From: Asterella californica
Lineage: Eukaryota > Streptophyta > Marchantiopsida > Marchantiales > Aytoniaceae
Assembly: GCA_036924285.1 (NCBI GenBank)
Contig: JAYKYS010000014.1
Location: 10,664,001 to 10,728,000, forward strand
Length of the DNA stretch: 64,000 nt
Direction: 5' to 3'
The notes beneath the pieces were generated by a model. That model made no database searches, was not told the DNA's origin, and saw nothing but the letters and a program-made list of their open reading frames with translations. A program made the position numbers and the translations under genes. This document shows, in pieces, positions 48,477-59,158 of the stretch (positions are counted from its first letter, which is position 1; every line of letters starts with the position of its first letter).

Positions 48477-49538
48477 GAAGCAGTACCTTTGATAATTTCT
48501 GTCAAACAATTACTCACTAAATCCGCTGTCATGTCGTGGACCAAATCTTATCTGAAAACTTATTTTTGATACTTATCATTATCGTTACAAAGACGCTCAT
48601 AGGATTAAAAATGAATCTTTTCTACACAAATTTAGATCTTCACTTTTCTTACTGTAACAACCTAGAGAAACCAAAATATATCGGAAATAGTAAATTGAAG
48701 ATTGTTCTCACGAAGATACAGTTAACAATTACACAAATTATAGTACAACGTCACAATGATAATTCTAGAAGTTTTCTGTTATTCTCACAGAATAGAATAT
48801 ATCCGGATGAGAGTCATTAGGCTGATAAAGAACCAAACCCAAGCACAACATGATGAATTGAATAGAAACAACAATGAAATAGTTCTTGATCAAGGACCCT
48901 TCCAACAATACAGATAATACAGATTTGTCTTCTCGAATCTAAAAAGATTCGAGAAGACAAATGAATGAAGATTGCAAAATACTGCTGAAATGTTACTAAT
49001 CTTCTTCCGAAAAGACAAAAGAACACATACTTCACATTAAGACTTCAAGAATAAGCCCCTATTCTTCCTAAGAAGTATTTTTCCAACTAAATCCTCAAGT
49101 CTTAAAGATCCACTCTTATTTGAAGATGTCGTCTTCAAGAAGAAGCAACCATCTTCCAAACTCTCCTTACAATTTAACTCACCCTCTTCACCTTCGCAGT
49201 AACTGATTTGTTCTCAGATCTTCGTCATAATCCTCATTCACGTACTACAAATTCTCTCTTCAAATTTATTCTTGCGACAGCAAACTCCGAATATTCGGAG
49301 GAAATCGTCTTCGTCCAAACCATTCACACATTTGATCCGCAATTTTGAGAAACGCAAATTAATTAATAAAGACTGAAAACATAGAAAAGGTACAACTTCA
49401 AAAAGCTGCATCGCTTATATACTCTTCTTTCTAACCTAACTGCTTTTCTTCTTAAGAAGGCGGAAGACCTTCACTACCCTACGATCTATCTTCATCTTCA
49501 CCGATCTACAATCCTAAGCCTAACTGTGCTCTAAACTC
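48477..49538. other. Intergenic, one perfect hairpin
   Basis: No gene is seen. ATTTGTCTTCTCGAATCT (48922-48939) and AGATTCGAGAAGACAAAT (48944-48961) form an 18-bp perfect stem around AAAA. The rest is AT-rich, then GAAGAC-rich. Confidence 0.6.
48922..48961. repeat. Perfect 18-bp hairpin
   Basis: Uninterrupted complementary arms with a 4-base loop; each arm contains the GAAGAC/GTCTTC hexamer that is abundant around it. Confidence 0.9.
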
Positions 49539-52315
49539 TTATAATTGAACTTCCGCGTTCGCTCGTATCTCCCCTAACTCCCTATCAAACTTCTGTCGAA
49601 GACGAGAAAGTCGCGCTTTCACACCGTCGGGGTTCGTCTCCATCTTCAACACGCGCAGAAGATCAAGTTCCTCAGAATCCAGCCCCGAAGTCGCATACGC
49701 GGACAAAACAGACACCAATTTCTTCCGAAGGTCTTCGGACTCTTCAACCTTCACCAGGAGATCTTCTTTCTTCTTAGTGAGCTCTGCAACTATTACTTGG
49801 AATTCTTTTCGACTTCGGAGAAGATCTGCCTTCTGATTCACTAAGTCTTGGAGTCGATCGAAAAAGCTATTCATGGACACCTTCAGCTCCTCTTCACGCT
49901 GCTGCACGGTTGTCTTCCTCGTCGTCTTCAACTCGTCGCACTGCGCTGAAGATCTTCGTTCGTCTTCTCTGTCTCCAATCTTGAGTTAGTCACATTTCTT
50001 GTCTCTTGGCGAAGATTGTTCTTCTCTTCTTGCCAGTTCTCCTTGCTGAAGTGCACAAAGGACATCAGCTCGGGTAAGGCCATCTTCTTACCGACTTTCT
50101 CTTCGTACTCAGCCTTGTTCTTCTCCAGAAGTCGCTGAACTAGAACTACCACCTCGTCACCAAAGAGCATCGCCTTCCGAAACATGTCAATGTCACTAAG
50201 TGCGGGTACCTCTGAAGTCCCTTCGCCGAAGATGGCAGTATCTTCCATCTTCGCTTCCGAACTACTAAGCTCAATGGTCTCCTTCTTAGTACCTTTAACC
50301 TTCTTTCTCGCCTTCGGCTTCTCCTGAGGCCTAGTCGGAAGACTCCTCTTCCTCTTGCTCTTGCGCTTCTCCTGATCTTCGTCTGAATGCGGTACGTCAC
50401 CAACTGGTTGCGTCCCCCTCCTATGTACCTTCTTCTGCTAGAGCTTTCAGCGAAGACCTCACTTGCTATGCATCTTTGCTCGGTGTCTTCTTCTCTTCCA
50501 AGCGAACGAGCGAACGGTCTTTGTCATCAATGTGTTCGTCTTCATCTGGACCGAACTTCAACTGCTTCTGCTCGCTCTCCAACAGCCATCCCATCCCGAA
50601 GTAGAAGACGAAGACAAAACCACCCAAGTAAACATAGTCCTGCTTGGTCCACAGACGCTGCATTTCGCCGTGGAAGATCTTCGTCCAATGTGCTCTCTTC
50701 CTTCCGAATAGGTTCTCAAAGAAACAAACCTTCCACATCGACAAGTATGTCGTTCGTCTCGGACTTAGGATCAGCATCATCGTCTCGGCGATCTCCCTCT
50801 TCACGATGTCTTTGTAATCAGTCAACTTGTAGTAATTCGTCAGATGAATCGAGCGGTGTCGTGCTACTTGACGGCTACATGTTTGACTTCTACTCCGACG
50901 CTTGAGTTTAGTAGTTCTAGAAGTTAGCTCATATTATTTCTAGTCCTTTATGTATATGTTTGACATCTTTGCATATGGTGTTAACACTATTTTGAGTCTT
51001 AGTAGGTTGATTACCATGTTGATATGGCTTAAGCTCATGGGTTGTATTTGCGTGTCGTCCATGCACGCTTTCTAGCTGATTTTAGTTATTTTTCGGGGCT
51101 GCATGTCATTTTAGGTAGTTTAAGTTTTACGCTGGCACTCTAGGGGGCTTGACGTGGTAGCCTATGAGTTTAGATAAGTTACCAGGTAGTTTAAGGCACA
51201 AAAGGACAGTCAAGTGGAGCTATGAACTCCCATTGGTCCACTTTTATCTTTTGTAAAACTCTAAGTTTAGAAACAGAGCTCTAGAGTGGATTTCGAGCAA
51301 TTGGTGGGGGATCTTTGAAATCTGAGAGCATATGGAGATAGAGCTCGTCATGCCAAGCACTTCCAGTGAAATTTTCGATCGATTTGAGGTAATAAAGACG
51401 AAGTTATGACCAATTGAAGTTCGAATTGTGCTAGAATTGAATCACTTTTGTTGGATTTAGGGTTTTCAGTGTCACTCGCAGCAGATTTGAGAAAATTGCT
51501 TCAAAACTTCGAGGTTGTGTTCTCTGCCAGCAGGGCTACTATTTCCCAAAAACGTTCGCATCGATTGAGTGACTGAGTAATTCAGGGCGGCCGCTGAAGC
51601 AGAGGGGGTCTGGAAAGCTCTTAATCTAGAGCAGCGACTTCAGAGAAGGAGATCTGGAGTTCTATAAACAATCAGGAGTCCCAACTTCACAGGGATGTTC
51701 AGCATCCTGTAGACTTCAAATCCTGTAAGAATCTCTGAAATTTATCAAGCCAATCTTCTGTTATACATCGAAATAGCCAGCTGGGTATCAGAAATTGCTG
51801 CAATTTTCTTACTCAGAACTTTTCTGTCCACATCTCGGTGCTGGAATTTGATCTCAGGCTGAAACTTTGTGTGTATGTTCAGTAGGACCTTATTTACATG
51901 TAGGGGAAGTTTAGAAGTCTAAACCTTCATAGTTTTCCTCTCCTTGAGTGTCAAAGTTCACCGCCTAAACCTATTACTACTAATTAGACCTAAATTTTGC
52001 TTTTGAGCATATTAGAGGATCCTACACACCTGTGTGAGTGTTTATAGCCCCTGTTGTGACCTGAAAGCCAACCTTTTGAGTAAACAACCACAGCCAGAAG
52101 CCTGGCGCTTTCCTAGGTAGACGGATCACACTCCGACAGCGGGTGAAGAGTTCCTCGTAGTCTTGATCTTCAATTGCGTGTGCCTTCATTGACACATGAT
52201 CGAAGAGCATATCTCTTTTCTCGCCGGCTTCGTCCAGCAAGACCTTCGTCCAGTTCTCTAATGTCCAGTTCCCTAGCCTCGCGTATCCGTCTTCGGCCGC
52301 CTGATCTTTGCACAT
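49539..52315 (-). pseudogene. Coiled-coil ORF family member C, broken by a solo LTR
   Basis: Minus-strand pieces, N to C: GNWTLENWTKVLLDEAGEKR to EELFTR (52315-52139), then after the LTR SIHLTNYYKLTDYKDIVKRE and NLFGRKRAHWTKIFHGEMQR to KKTPSKDA (50856-50466). A basic linker (DEDQEKRKSKRKR) follows at about 50390, then MEDTAIFGEGTSEVPALSD and a lysine- and glutamate-rich coiled coil ending at 49539. Damage consists of the LTR, a stop or shift near 50400-50466 and a one-base shift near 49930. WTKIFHGEMQRLW, YVYLGG and LLESEQKQLKFGP align with the matching parts of copies A and B (FFHTYIQTK, VYLG, LTENQLIKYGP), so it is a distant relative. The function is unknown. This is the least decayed member. 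Confidence 0.65.
50857..52138 (+). mobile_element. Solo LTR, TGTCG family
   Basis: 1,282 bp from TGTCGTGCTACTTG to CACACTCCGACA, flanked by CCGC on each side (50853-50856 and 52139-52142 in minus reading, or CCGCT as a five-base repeat). Removing it with one flank copy rejoins the interrupted ORF in frame. It has no internal coding region. The family is tied to Ty3-type elements by the gag relic at 47828. Confidence 0.9.
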
Positions 52316-53089
52316 CCTGATCTGGCTGATAAACTTGCTAGAAACTCAAGTCCATCCTCCTCATGTTAAGAAGGTCAATCCTAACTCTCTCAACTTTGGC
52401 CGAAGGTATCGAAGTTCATCCTGATCCAACTCAAAACTTTTGATCCTCGATAACTTTGACGTTACTGACATCGTACTCTACGAGGACTGTCAAATTCGCT
52501 CTACGAGATAGACTTCGTCTTAATGCACTACAACTTTGTCCAAGATAGTCTTCGATTGAATGTGGTAGACTTCGTCTGAATTCGCTCTCTTCTTCTAAAC
52601 GCTCTCTCCGAGAACAAAAAGTCGTTGTGCTCTAAAAACGGATTTGAATATTTTGAACCGATTTTTGAGTATATAGTTAGGTTCAAACGTCTCACACGTG
52701 CCGAAGTCGTCTCTCATTCATCGCTACAGGCTTGACAGGGAGGTACTCATACCATCTTTGTCTTCGCCTCTTGCGGCTCCTGTCTCTCTTCGGTAAGATA
52801 ATCTACCTTAATATTTTCTTACTCCGTAGTACTTCTCTACGGATTTTACTAACTGCTCTCGAAGAGACTAGAAGTCTTCCTTCTCTTCATCTTCTATCTA
52901 CATAGATCTTCCGAAGACTTCCCCTTCTTGAGAATTCTCTTCTTCCGAAGACTCTTCTTAAGAAGGCTCTTCTCTTCACAACTTATCTTCTTCACTAAAA
53001 CTAAACTATCTTCTTCTAACTTTATTATTTCTTCTACGAACTTCTACATTTCAAGCAACTGCAATCAAAAGTTGAAAAAGTGAGCTCTA
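52316..53089. other. GAAGAC/CTTCTT-rich region, no gene
   Basis: Low-complexity pyrimidine-rich stretches (52800-53040, with repeated CTTCTCTTC) and no recognisable gene. The first part may belong upstream of ORF family member C. Confidence 0.5.
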
Positions 53090-53410
53090 CACTTACATCA
53101 ACGGGTAGAGCTTGTTGTCAGCTTTGCATGAGCACTTCATCTACTTCATTAGGACGTCTAGTGGTGAAGTTATAAGATTCAAAAGATGAGAAAAGCAAGC
53201 TAGACCTTAACTTACAAGCTTTTTGCACAACTTCTGAGCTTCACTTTCATTACATCAACGGATAGAGCTTGTTGTCAGCTTTTCATGGGCACTTTATCTA
53301 CTTCATTCTTTCGGATCATTCCGGAGTCCAAACTTGCTGTCCTTGGATCCATCGGGATCAAAACATCGAGTTCTTCAGGAAATTGAAGACAATACAAAGT
53401 GTAGTGTCCG
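53090..53410. mobile_element. Fragment of the 1.86-kb LTR family, inverted
   Basis: CTTGCTGTCCTTGGATCCAT and GGGATCAAAACATCGAG at about 53330-53370 are the reverse complement of text at 41129-41208 inside the solo LTR. The 157-bp units also appear in inverse form. Confidence 0.65.
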
Positions 53411-56400
53411 AGGACTTCTCCTTTAGTCCATTGGAGCATAAAAGATTTCGTTCTCCAAGAAGATTTACACTAGTATCGCTGCTCTAAGTTCTAAGATCTG
53501 TCCAAACTCACAAACACGCGAGATTTGTCTAGAAATCTCGTCTTCTCACAAAACCACATGGCTTCCAGATCCTTCAGCAGAAGGTGCTCTGGACTCAAAC
53601 ATACAACTACTACCTAAAATAGCACACAAATACCCACTAAGAAGTCTGAGATACGTTTTCTGCTTCTAGACCACGACTTCCAGTCTTCTCACGACGGTCT
53701 TCCCGAAGTAATTCTCAGCTTCTAGGGGTTCAACTCGACTTCTGACACCTCTAGAAGACTGTCTCTGCTTCGTAGATGTCAAATTACTGCTCCCTATCAC
53801 ACATTGCTCTTACAATTTCAAACGAGGTTAGATTAATCACAAGGTGTATGTCTCATGTAGCCTTCCCAGGCTTCTGCCTACGGAATCGGTCTTCACTACA
53901 ACAACATTCACCTCCACGGATACTCAATAGAAGTCTCGGAAATCAAATAGAAGAAGGTGGGAAGATGGGAAGATGAGAGAAGATGGGGAAGAAGAGAAAG
54001 TCCAAACAAGAGAAAACAAGAGAAAAAGTAGAAATTAAGATTCTAACAAGCTTCTAGTCCGGATCCTGACTAACAAGCCATCCCTGCTTGTAGTAATTTG
54101 GGGAAGAAGACCAGAAATCTGCTTACAGTTACACAGTCTTCCAATCGAGGATGTCGTCTTCTGTTGTGGAAAACCTTCTAAACCTTCTGTTGTTGCCGAC
54201 TACTTTGACTTCAGGGACCAATCTCTCATAAGACAATCTGTACGTGGATCCGAAGTGCTCCACTGGATGAGACAAACTTGGACTATGCACAGCTTCTAAC
54301 AATCACCGCTACTCAAGAAAAATGCTTCCCATGCACAATTGGGTATGAATTCGTTGAAGCCCACTCCCCACAAGACATGGACAAAGCTTCTGCAATCAAA
54401 TATAAAATCAATTCCCCGAGAAGATGGTACATTGGATTCTGGAAGCTCACTCCGTCCACTTCTTGTCTCAACTCCTCGATACACCAGCTTAGAAGCAGGA
54501 CTGCACGATGATGTCATTCTCTGTTCTATGCTGTCTACTCCTGTTCTACATCCTGCCGATTCCTTGTTGAGAGCGGAGGCACAGGCCTACTCTAAACCCT
54601 ATGCTCCTAACGTATGTGTATAGAAAATGTATGCTATCAATAGAAATGTGCGCATCATGTGTATGAAATCCTACCTTGGCATCTACTTTATACAATCGCC
54701 TTGAGTCGTAAGAGGGAGATCCCTTCCAATCACAACTCACATCCAAGAAAAATAAGGCACTGTCAGAAGACCATCATCTCTCAAGGCTTCGGTTCCCTTC
54801 TCATTTTAGAACTGCTTTCCTACTCCTAACGTTGTCTATCTTGTCACATGGACAGTCACCTAAAAATAAAGAGAGAACTGCCAACCTTAAAATAGCAGAC
54901 TCATATTCCTATCCAAAATATTGACTACTTATCTCTACTGCCTACTCTTGATCGTCAAGTGTGATCTCCACTAAATTCTCACCTACCTGATCTCCTAATT
55001 CGGATTCTGATAACGTGAGAAGCCTTGCTGGTACCTCTGGTGCGACCGGGATGGCTTCCTCTTTGATGTTCGTAATATGATCTTCTAGTGTGACTTCGGA
55101 AGACAGAAGAGGCTTATGGGAAGTTGAGTTCACTTGCGCTTCTTGACTCTTCTGCTCCTGTTCTACGTTGGGAGCTGGAGTGACCTCACAGTGGTCAGAG
55201 ATAGTCACCTCCTCCACTCTAAATACAGGAGAAGACATCTCTGCTTCTTGTCTTCCGGTCTTCCAAAAGACACCTTGTCTTACGGGGCTTCTGTGCTCTT
55301 CTTTTCGGCTTCAAGCGTTGTCACCACCAAGTGGACAGCGACGTTGAACTCCTCTTTGTTGAGATCCTTCCCAATCGCTGGTCCTGGCGCATGAGAAGAC
55401 GTAACGGCATGCTGGAGAATCAAGGGAAGACCGTAAAGAGCTCCAGGTGCTCAATCTTCCGATCCAGGTAGCGGAACATGCTCTCCTTGCAGTCCACTAA
55501 CATCTCCCTTGAAACATCATCTCATTCACGAGCGAGGGTAAGAAGTTTTCTTCCTGCAGTGAAATTGAATTTCTTCCGAAGCGCTTCCTCCATCTGTGTC
55601 ATAATCTTTTTGGCTCGGGCTTCTGCTTCTTCATGTTGCTTCTTCTCTACTGCGGTCTGAGCTTCCGCGGCTTCTCGTAGTGCACTCCAAGTCATCTTCT
55701 CTTCTGCGAGACTAGTGAGCTTACCCTTGATCTACAGAAGTTTCTGCTCGCGCTGCTGAAGTCATGTCTGCAACTCTTGGTTGCTCTTTCGCAGCTGTGT
55801 CAACTCCTTGGCAGAAGGAGAAACTTCCGCTTTGTACTTCGTTGCGATTTTCTTCGTGATGCGGAGGTTGACTTCCAACGCTTCCAACTTCTGCTTCTAG
55901 ACTTCCCTGCTGCATCAAGGTTCGAAGACCGAATCCAAGCTGCAGTGGCTTCTCTTGAGCCATCGCGCGCTTCTCCACCAACTCCATGGCTTGCTAGATC
56001 TCCGAACTAAAAAAGACGTTGAACTCTTCCAGCCATCTTCTTGTAGAAGACAAGTTCATCCCCACGAATTGATTTAGAGACGTCTTCCCTGTCTTTCAGA
56101 GGCATGGATGCCTCTTCTACCACCGTGGTCTTCTCCTTCTGCGCACGGGAAGACGTTACTCTCAACGTCTTCCGAGGTGGAAGCTCTCTTCCCACCGCAG
56201 AAGCAGGCCTCTTCGCTGCGCTTCCTCTAGTCGTAGTCGATACATCAATCCATGTCTTGGCTTCTGGAGTCTTCGGAAGACTCCCTGTAGTCGCAGAAGC
56301 TGTCTTCCGCACGATCATGGTGCTAGCCGTGTCATCTTGTGAATCCGACTCAGATCCAGAGTGGATGGTAGGGAAGGATGTGCTCTTCTGAGGCACACTC

Positions 56401-57296
56401 CTAGGTCCCATCTTCCTCAGTGACGACGCGTCTTCTGTGTCGTCAGATCGTCTTCTCTCACCATAATTGACTTCTGTTGAGTATCTGATCCTACTCGAGG
56501 CACTAGAATGGAAGAGGAAGACATGGCAGCTGTCCGATCCTCTTCCTCCAAGATCTCTTCCTTCACCTCTTGCTGTCTTGTTGGCCCATACTTGACCAAC
56601 TGGTTCTCGTCAAATCCTCCTTGGACACATACAGATAACAGAAGAAGGGAGTAAGATGCCCTCCTACTGAGGTGCCCAAGTACATTAGCTTGGCCTAAAT
56701 GTAGGTGTGGAAGAAGGCACCCCTGTTGACGACCTGTCCTTCCCAGATAGCTTCCAAGAACTCCATGTCTTGGTCTCCAAGGTACCTCACCTTTTGGGCC
56801 TTTCCTTTGGGAAAAAGGTGAAGGTATAACTTCCTCCAGAAGACGCTTCCTCAACTCTCAGTAAGCTTCCACCTTCCATCCATTCCTCTTTTGTCTGTCT
56901 TCCAGGAAGAGGCATGTAGTACTTCCAGGTACATGTCACTTTTTTGAGATTATTGGTAGTATCTTCTTCTCCAACTCATACACGAGGTTCTCTGCTTCTG
57001 ACTGATGAAAAGCTCCACGTCACCACTCCACCATCAAGGAAGATGGTCTTCTCCGAGTGACCCCTGCCTAGACAGATTCACGGTTGCGAGGAGGCAACGC
57101 TGCCCAGACCTCCTCCAGAATATCCAGGTTCGTGAAGTTCTAGTTCCACATGAAGAAGTCGAGGCCCAACTCCTTGATGTAATGTTTGGCCTCGGCTAAC
57201 ATGCTTGTGGTAACACCAACCCTCGAGGATGTATCGACATGTTCGAGCTTCTATTATACTAAACCACATACACTTGCTGTGGGTCTAAGACTCAGT
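53411..57296 (-). mobile_element. Repeat-family element X, copy B
   Basis: Parallel to copy A (39598-44497) but without the 1.86-kb insertion and with the internal segment at 56180-56525 in its original place and orientation. About 640 bp (54300-54940) have no match in copy A. The right end runs into a palindrome at 57271-57329. Confidence 0.7.
54942..57270 (-). pseudogene. Coiled-coil ORF family member, copy B (unrecognised)
   Basis: From the right: EAKHYIKELGLDFF near 57170, LDILEEVWAALPPRNRE near 57110, YELEKKILPIIS near 56970, NQLVKYGPTRQQEVKEEILE near 56580. Then come QQKSIMVREDD, a Ser/Thr-rich linker (SGSESDSQDDTAST, TPEAKTWIDVSTTTRGSAA; 56411-56200), VVEEASMPLKDREDV, and a coiled coil (about 55900-55500). 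An acidic tail follows, VFRVEEVTISDHCEVTPAPN to LVEITLDDQE (55238-54942, stop). Several stops and shifts occur, so no intact protein is made. It preserves the probable original order of parts. No known domain is recognised. Confidence 0.6.
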
Positions 57297-57329
57297 TCTA
57301 AGGACTGAGTCTTAGGCCCATAGCAAGTG
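57271..57329. repeat. Long near-perfect palindrome
   Basis: CACTTGCTGTGGGTCTAAGA and CTCAG on the left pair with CTGAGTCTTAGGCCCATAGC and AAGTG on the right around TTCTAAGGA. It stands exactly where copy B of element X meets an LTR fragment. Confidence 0.9.
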
Positions 57330-57332
57330 CTC

Positions 57333-57920
57333 CAAATCGATCAAAAATTTCACTGACAGTGCTTGGCACGACGAGCTCTATCTTCCTGTGCTCTCAGATT
57401 TTGCAATGAACTCACCAAATGCTCGAACTCTCTTTTAGACCTCTGTTTCTAAATTTGGAGTTATACAAAAGACAAAACGGACCAATGGGAGTTCATAGCT
57501 CCACTTGGTTGTCCTTTAGTACCTGATCCACGTGGTAACTTAACTTCACTCATAGGCTACCACGTTAGCTCTCCTAAAATGGCAACGTAAATATTAAACT
57601 ACATAAAATGACACGCAGTCCTGAAAGTAAACTTAAACCAGCTAAAAAACGTGCATAGGCAACACGTAAGTACAACCCATGAGCTTAAACCTTATCAGCA
57701 TAGAAACCCTGTTATGTACATTGAACATCATAGACAAGTAAGAAGTCACTTGCACAAGCGCACAAATGCTTGAACAAGATAACTAGCATATTATCAGCCT
57801 ACTAGGACTTAAAACGTATAACACAATAATGTTAATATATGCATGAAGGACTAGGAGTAACATTAAGCTAACTTCGACCGCTACTAACTCCCAAGTGTCG
57901 GAGTAGAAGCGTAACCTGTA
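57333..57920 (-). mobile_element. TGTCG-family LTR fragment, minus orientation
   Basis: Matches about 59900-60500 of the complete LTR (AATCGATC, GTGCTTGGCA, GACCAATGGGAGTTCATAGC, TGCACAAGCGCACAAATGCT). It ends near GTCGGAGTAGAAG. Confidence 0.8.
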
Positions 57921-58099
57921 GCCACCAATGTCCACAGCCTCCAAAATCGACTTCTCTTACGTCTTAACTTCACTCAGAGAGACTAACTCCTAGCAGAGAG
58001 GTGAATCATTTACTATGTGAAATGATTCACATCACAACAACGCGCTTGAGTTTTACTTTTTTGAGAATTCTCTCTACAAATGATACGAATAATTCATCT

Positions 58100-58850
58100 T
58101 CACCTTATGCCCAATTGAAGTTCGGATTGTGCTAAAACTGCATCACTTTTGTTGGATTTGGGGTTTTCAGTGTCAATTGCAGCAGAATTGAGGAAATCGC
58201 TTCAAACCTTCGTGGTTGCGTTCACTGTCAGCAGGGCTACGACTATCCAAAAAGTTTCAAGTCAATTGAGTGAGTGAGTAATTCAGGGCGGCCGCTGAAA
58301 CAGAAGGGGTCTGAAAAGCTCTCAATCTAGAGCAGCAACTTCAGAGAACGAGATCTGGAGTTCTGTGTAGAGTCAGGAGTCCCAACTTCAGAGGGGTGTT
58401 CAGCATCCTGTAGACTCCAAATCCTGTAAGAATCTTTGAAAGTGATCGAGCCAATTTCTGTTATAGGTCAAAATAGCTGTCTGAGTATCAGAAACTGCCG
58501 CAATATCTTTGATAAGAACTTTTCTGTCCATATCTTGGTGTCAGAATTTGATCTCAAGCTGAAACTTCGTGTGTGTGCTCAGTGGGGCCTCTTTTACATG
58601 TAAGAGAAATTTAGGAGTCTGAACCATCATAGTTTTCCTCTTCTTGAGTGTTAAAAGTTCACCGTATGATCTTATTACTATCAGTTAGAGTTTGCCTTCT
58701 GAGTAAATTAGAGGTTCATACAGATCTGTATGAGTGTTCATAGTGCTCTGTTGTAACCTGAAAGGTCTATCTCTTGAGTGATCCACCACAATCAGAAGCC
58801 CAACGCTTCTCTGAATAGACACAACACAGCCTTCACGGTTAAATCACAGC
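58100..58850 (+). mobile_element. TGTCG-family LTR fragment, plus orientation
   Basis: Matches about 51400-52110 of the solo LTR (CCCAATTGAAGTTCG, TTGTTGGATTTGGGGTTTTC, AGGGCGGCCGCTGAA). With the fragment to its left it forms a head-to-head inverted pair separated by about 180 bp. Confidence 0.8.
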
Positions 58851-59025
58851 CAGAAGGTTCCGCCCTTCCCAGTAAAACTCTCAACTCGACATCTGGTGCT
58901 TCCACTGAGAGCTCTTGGGGTGATTGATTGAGAGGGTTGAGTTTATTACAAAGAGAAGAGATGGATCGCAAGGGCGCTATTGCTGCTGCATCTACGTCTA
59001 CTGTAGCACCTTCTGTAGCACCAGC

Positions 59026-59130
59026 GGCTACAACAACACCTACATCTGGTGTTGTTGTAGGTGTTGCTCAACAACACCTACATCTGGTGTTGTTGTAGGT
59101 GTTGCTCAACAACACCTACATCCGGGTTTT
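59026..59130. repeat. 38-bp self-complementary tandem repeat
   Basis: TACATCTGGTGTTGTTGTAG followed by GTGTTGCTCAACAACACC recurs at 59041, 59079 and in part at 59117. Each unit contains TGTAGGTGTTG pairing with CAACACCTACA. Confidence 0.9.
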
Positions 59131-59158
59131 CCAGCGGTTGGAGCAAACCTCCAACCGC

